The notes under the pieces are model-generated. The model was not told the origin of the DNA and made no database searches. It saw only the letters and a program-made list of their open reading frames with translations. From an uncultured Alphaproteobacteria bacterium (lineage in GTDB: Bacteria > Pseudomonadota > Alphaproteobacteria > CAAHEQ01 > UBA3637), in contig CALXUB010000031.1 in NCBI GenBank assembly GCA_944391565.1, forward strand, positions 1 to 37,587: DNA of 37,587 bases, in the 5' to 3' direction. Shown here one piece after another: positions 34,199 through 37,587 of the stretch (the stretch's first letter is position 1; each line of letters begins with the position of its first letter). Position numbers and translations under genes: made by a program.

Positions 34199-34815
34199 TT
34201 TAACAGAGCCTCCAAGTAAGCAACAGCCTCTTTCGATAACACGAGTGTGTCACGACGGAGAATGTCATAGACATTGGCCCCTTGTTGAACAAGAACATCA
34301 ATGCCGACAATATTTCCGGACGCTTTTGCAAAATTATCATCCACCGAAGCACCGCTTAAAATCAGCGCCGATGTCCAACCCAGTTTATCAAAGTTGACTT
34401 TCAGATCTTTTGTCTTAGGAGAAGCGGCTTTCACTTCATCTAAAACAAACAATTTACCGTCTTTTACTTTTGCAGACAATGCACACTTCAGACCCAATTT
34501 ACGAACCTTTTTATTCAGGTCATGTGCATGATCGCGAACTACTGGTCCGAAAGCAACCGCACCATGACGGAATTGAGACGCACGCAAAGTTCCTTGACGT
34601 GCACGACCAGTTCCTTTTTGTCTGAACGGTTTTTTGGTTGTACCGGAAATTGTACTTAAATTTTTAACCGAGTGCGTACCAGCACGGCGTTTCGCCAACT
34701 GCCAATTCACAACTCGTGACAAAATGTCGGGACGAACTTCAACGCCGAAAACGGAGTCCATTAAGTCAATCGAACCGACTTTCTCATTTGCGAGATTGAT
34801 AACGTCGTACTTCAT
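34195..34815 (-). CDS. rplD: 50S ribosomal protein L4
   Basis: This is a 206-residue protein. The tunnel-lining loop [20 protein letters not shown] and [20 protein letters not shown] is present, then [21 protein letters not shown]4 in E. coli represses its own S10 operon by acting on the leader mRNA; a terminator-like hairpin exists in the leader here. Its stop overlaps the rplW start. Confidence 0.99.
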   Translation of the reverse strand: MKYDVINLANEKVGSIDLMDSVFGVEVRPDILSRVVNWQLAKRRAGTHSVKNLSTISGTTKKPFRQKGTGRARQGTLRASQFRHGAVAFGPVVRDHAHDLNKKVRKLGLKCALSAKVKDGKLFVLDEVKAASPKTKDLKVNFDKLGWTSALILSGASVDDNFAKASGNIVGIDVLVQQGANVYDILRRDTLVLSKEAVAYLEALLK

Positions 34816-34820
34816 CGCCG

Positions 34821-35585
34821 TTATTCCTTTACTTCTTCAGACGCTGTTGTTTCAACAACGGGAACGTCAGCAGCCACATCAGCAACAACCTGTTCGGCAT
34901 GAGCTTCCGCTTTTGCTTTCAACCCAGCGGGCATCGGCACATCAGCCGGCACGGGACGTTTCACAGCATCTTTAATAATCACAACATTCCCGTCAAAACC
35001 GGGAACAGCTCCTTTAACCATAATCAGGCCTTTTGCCTCATCCAAGTCAACAACCTGCAAGTTTTGAACCGTCACTTGAGCAGCACCCATATGGCCTGGC
35101 ATTTTCTTATTTTTGAAAACGCGACCCGGATCTTGACATTGACCGGTTGAACCGCCGGAACGATGTGTCAAAGAAACACCGTGAGAAGCGCAGTCACCGC
35201 CGAAATTATATCTTTTCATCACACCGGCGAAACCTTTACCGATAGACGTTCCTGTCACATCGACATATTGACCTTTGACAAAGTGATTGACACCCAATTC
35301 CGAACCGACAGGAATGACACAGTCATCACTGACACGGAACTCCATCACCGTTTTTTTGTTTCCTACATTGGCTTTAGCAAATTGTACGCGTTGTGCTTTA
35401 GCAACATTTTTTTCTTTAGCCTTGCCAGCTCCCAACTGTACAGCTACGTATCCGTCCTTTTCCAAGGAACGGACACCGACAACTTCACAATTATCCACCT
35501 TCAGGACTGTCACGGGAACGTGAACGCCCTCATCGGTAAACAACCGTGTCATGCCTACTTTTTCTGCGATAATACCTGAACGCAT
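34821..35585 (-). CDS. rplC: 50S ribosomal protein L3
   Basis: This is a 254-residue protein. The ATG at 35585 has AAGGAAAA upstream and gives [20 protein letters not shown]; the ATG at 35621 would lie inside rpsJ. Core signatures are [20 protein letters not shown] and [20 protein letters not shown], plus [17 protein letters not shown]. The last ~40 residues ([19 protein letters not shown] then acidic) extend beyond the usual ~210. L3 is an early-assembly protein near the peptidyl-transferase centre. Confidence 0.98.
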   Translation of the reverse strand: MRSGIIAEKVGMTRLFTDEGVHVPVTVLKVDNCEVVGVRSLEKDGYVAVQLGAGKAKEKNVAKAQRVQFAKANVGNKKTVMEFRVSDDCVIPVGSELGVNHFVKGQYVDVTGTSIGKGFAGVMKRYNFGGDCASHGVSLTHRSGGSTGQCQDPGRVFKNKKMPGHMGAAQVTVQNLQVVDLDEAKGLIMVKGAVPGFDGNVVIIKDAVKRPVPADVPMPAGLKAKAEAHAEQVVADVAADVPVVETTASEEVKE

Positions 35586-35595
35586 GACTTTTTCC

Positions 35596-35904
35596 TTATA
35601 ATTTAATCTCAACATCGACACCGGCAGCCAAGTCCAGCTTCATCAGCGCATCAACTGTTTGCGGAGTCGGATCAACAATGTCAAGCACTCTTTTATGAGT
35701 ACGGATTTCAAACTGTTCCCGAGATTTTTTATCCACGTGAGGGGAACGGTTCACAGTAAACTTTTCAATGCGTGTCGGCAGAGGAATCGGTCCTTTGACT
35801 TCCGCACCCGTTCTTTTCGCTGTATTGACAATCTCCCGCGTCGATTGATCCAACAAGCGGTGGTCAAAAGCCTTTAAGCGAATTCTGATATTTTGACTAT
35901 CCAT
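35596..35904 (-). CDS. rpsJ: 30S ribosomal protein S10
   Basis: This is a 102-residue protein of standard size. [40 protein letters not shown] and [20 protein letters not shown] are diagnostic. Besides its place in the 30S head it acts as NusE in transcription antitermination with NusB. First gene of a twenty-gene run ending at rplO, preceded by a 200-nt leader. Confidence 0.99.
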   Translation of the reverse strand: MDSQNIRIRLKAFDHRLLDQSTREIVNTAKRTGAEVKGPIPLPTRIEKFTVNRSPHVDKKSREQFEIRTHKRVLDIVDPTPQTVDALMKLDLAAGVDVEIKL

Positions 35905-36103
35905 TTTTTAAACCTTATCTTTATATATACTCGAAACGATACCTAAATATCTCTTTTTCATAATAATAAAAAAACCTTTTAGCGACCATTTCGAGCAGCT
36001 AAAAGCACCTTGCTCCGACTCTGATGGAACTCGGCCCATCCGCCGGAACCCTTAAGAACAAGACGGTAGGAAGGTCGTTTTCACCTTCGCCGGCTTGGAA
36101 AGT
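35905..36103 (-). promoter_or_regulatory. S10 operon leader with terminator-like attenuator
   Basis: The leader from the promoter to rpsJ is about 200 nt. On the minus strand CTTTTAGC (35998-36005) pairs perfectly with GCTAAAAG (35976-35983) and is followed by G then TTTTTTT (35968-35974), an intrinsic terminator shape lying inside the operon before its first gene. An upstream arm CUUGUUC near 36055 can pair with GAGCAAG near 36010, forming a larger stem that may control the terminator. In E. coli, L4 causes premature termination in the S10 leader. The analogous role here is inferred. Confidence 0.55.
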
Positions 36104-36109
36104 GGGGTT

Positions 36110-36137
36110 ATTATGACACAATGCCGTTTTTTGTCAA
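36110..36137 (-). promoter_or_regulatory. Promoter of the S10 operon
   Basis: On the minus strand a perfect TTGACA (36132-36137) is followed after 16 nt by CATAAT (36110-36115). It lies between the tuf terminator and the rpsJ leader. The stretch from 36138 to 36320 upstream holds no gene. Confidence 0.7.
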
Positions 36138-36332
36138 GCGATTTTTTTAAGTTTTTTACAAAAAAGAACTTAACCCTCTTTTCAAGTCGCAAAAAACCGA
36201 CAAAAGCCACCTTCTTAACAACTTTAAGCACTTTTTTAGAATTACCGTTCACCGAAAACTGTCCATAACAAAATTTGATCCGAAACTCGTCGTATACCAA
36301 TCGACAGAACTTTTTTTCAAAAAAATAAAAAA

Positions 36333-36360
36333 AAGAAGAGCTCATTGGAGAGCTCTTCTT
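36333..36360 (-). terminator. Terminator of tuf
   Basis: AAGAAGAGCTC (36333-36343) pairs perfectly with GAGCTCTTCTT (36350-36360) around a 6-nt loop. On the minus strand it is followed by TTTTTTTT-A-TTTTTT. It lies 22 nt after the tuf stop. Confidence 0.9.
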
Positions 36361-36381
36361 ATATTTTTTGTGAGGCAAAAG

Positions 36382-37572
36382 TTATTTCAAAATCTTCGAA
36401 ACAACTCCGGCTCCAACCGTATGGCCGCCTTCGCGAATAGCAAAGCGTAAGCCTTCATCCATCGCTACTGGAACAATCAACTTAACCGTCATCTTGATAT
36501 TGTCCCCAGGCATAACCATCTCTACTCCTTCAGGCAACTCTATCGTACCCGTCACATCCGTCGTCCGAAAATAAAACTGCGGACGATAGTTGCTGAAAAA
36601 CGGTGTATGACGCCCACCTTCCTCTTTCGTCAAAATATAGCATTCCGCCGTAAAGTCCGTGTGCGGCGTAATCGTCCCTGGCGCTGCCAATACTTGACCG
36701 CGCTCAACTTCCTCACGCTTCGTCCCACGCAACAATACTCCAACGTTGTCTCCCGCTTCACCTTGGTCCAACAACTTACGGAACATCTCTATCCCAGTAC
36801 AGGTCGTCTTCTGCGTCGGACGTAAGCCAACAATCTCAACTTCGTCTCCAACCTTAATGATACCACGCTCAATACGACCCGTCACAACCGTTCCTCGACC
36901 TGAAATCGAAAATACGTCTTCTATCGGCATCAAATACGGCTTATCCTTCGGACGCTCCGGTTGCGGAATATAACTATCCACCGCTTCCATCAATGCCAAT
37001 ATGCTTTCCTTACCTAACTTCGCATCACCGTCTTCCAAGGCTACCTTCGCTGATCCCTTCACTATCGGTATCTCATCTCCAGGAAATTGATATGAACTCA
37101 ACAGTTCTCGTATCTCCATCTCTACCAATTCCAATAACTCAGGATCATCAACCTGATCGCACTTGTTCATGTAAACAACTATCGCTGGAACTCCTACTTG
37201 ACGGGCCAACAATATGTGCTCACGCGTCTGAGGCATCGGACCATCCGCCGCACTAACAACCAAAATCGCTCCATCCATCTGTGCCGCTCCGGTTATCATG
37301 TTCTTCACATAATCCGCATGGCCCGGACAGTCTACGTGCGCATAGTGACGCTTATCCGTCTCATACTCTACATGCGACGTGCTGATCGTAATCCCTCGAG
37401 CTCGCTCCTCAGGAGCCTTGTCTATGTTCGCATAATCTACAAACTGCGCCCCTCCCTTCTCCGCTAATACCTTCGTTATCGCTGCTGTCAACGTCGTCTT
37501 ACCATGATCCACGTGACCTATCGTCCCTATGTTGCAGTGCGGCTTGCTCCGCTCAAACTTCTCCTTCGACAT
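36382..37572 (-). CDS. tuf: Elongation factor Tu
   Basis: This is a 396-residue complete protein that delivers aminoacyl-tRNA to the ribosome. G motifs are GHVDHGKTT (about 19-27), [20 protein letters not shown] (about 81-100), NKCD and [24 protein letters not shown] and [18 protein letters not shown] are alphaproteobacterial-type. The start has AAGGAAG about 8 nt upstream, at the very edge of the window; fusA and the str operon would be expected beyond it. Codon choice is odd: in the parts I read codon by codon every Lys is AAG and ATA is frequent for Ile, whereas neighbouring ribosomal genes and rpoD favour AAA. Confidence 0.98.
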   Translation of the reverse strand: MSKEKFERSKPHCNIGTIGHVDHGKTTLTAAITKVLAEKGGAQFVDYANIDKAPEERARGITISTSHVEYETDKRHYAHVDCPGHADYVKNMITGAAQMDGAILVVSAADGPMPQTREHILLARQVGVPAIVVYMNKCDQVDDPELLELVEMEIRELLSSYQFPGDEIPIVKGSAKVALEDGDAKLGKESILALMEAVDSYIPQPERPKDKPYLMPIEDVFSISGRGTVVTGRIERGIIKVGDEVEIVGLRPTQKTTCTGIEMFRKLLDQGEAGDNVGVLLRGTKREEVERGQVLAAPGTITPHTDFTAECYILTKEEGGRHTPFFSNYRPQFYFRTTDVTGTIELPEGVEMVMPGDNIKMTVKLIVPVAMDEGLRFAIREGGHTVGAGVVSKILK

Positions 37573-37587
37573 CCTTATCGCTTCCTT

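Noticed and set aside
36052-36378. A 108-codon minus-strand frame after tuf
   Set aside because: It covers the tuf terminator, the S10 promoter and part of the leader, and has low-complexity composition typical of chance.

Overview
The window looks like a chromosomal segment of a moderately AT-rich, probably gut-associated alphaproteobacterium. Four things point there: alphaproteobacterial-type EF-Tu, RpoD and ribosomal proteins; a fermentative AdhE; a formyl-CoA transferase locus for oxalate; and pilin-like secreted proteins with an 'LEMLS-x-L-x-IV' leader helix, a family I associate with uncultured gut Alphaproteobacteria. The clade assignment is inference. The genetic code is standard: TGG encodes Trp and TGA is used as a stop, for example at rplD.

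Left part (1-8,700). A pilin-like, cysteine-rich surface protein (200-1822) has a 13-C homopolymer exactly filling the spacer of its apparent promoter, the layout of a slipped-strand phase-variation switch. Next come a small secreted lectin-like protein on the minus strand, rpoD, a CAT-anticodon tRNA, a secreted proline-rich protein, a YjbR-like protein and a GNAT acetyltransferase. The minus strand then carries frc followed by a fused pair of remnants: the first 70 codons of oxc joined out of frame to the last third of a yfdV-like AEC transporter gene. An oxalate operon of the E. coli yfdW-yfdU-yfdV type has lost roughly 2 kb.

Middle part (8,700-20,900). adhE has its own promoter and terminator. 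A secreted protein of unknown function follows. A plus-strand LOG-mlaA-mlaC operon encodes the outer-membrane and periplasmic arms of a phospholipid transport system. A minus-strand operon rarA-rlu-asmA-acyP follows, then an RNHCP zinc-ribbon protein and an unknown protein.

Right part (20,900-37,587, minus strand). This is the tuf / S10 / spc / alpha translation cluster: tuf; rpsJ-rplC-rplD-rplW-rplB-rpsS-rplV-rpsC-rplP-rpmC-rpsQ-rplN-rplX-rplE-rpsN-rpsH-rplF-rplR-rpsE-rplO; secY-adk; rpsM-rpsK-rpoA-rplQ. It departs from the textbook order in several ways. rpmD is absent between rpsE and rplO. A terminator after rplO and a new promoter make secY-adk a separate unit. A decayed pilin-like/lectin-like pseudogene lies between adk and rpsM, and rpsM has its own strong promoter. 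The S10 leader contains a candidate attenuator. tuf has codon usage strikingly unlike its neighbours (AAG and ATA rich).

The most interesting candidate system is the pilin-like/lectin-like secreted protein family: one phase-variable member with very recent internal repeat duplication, one solo lectin-like member, and one dead copy inside the ribosomal gene cluster.
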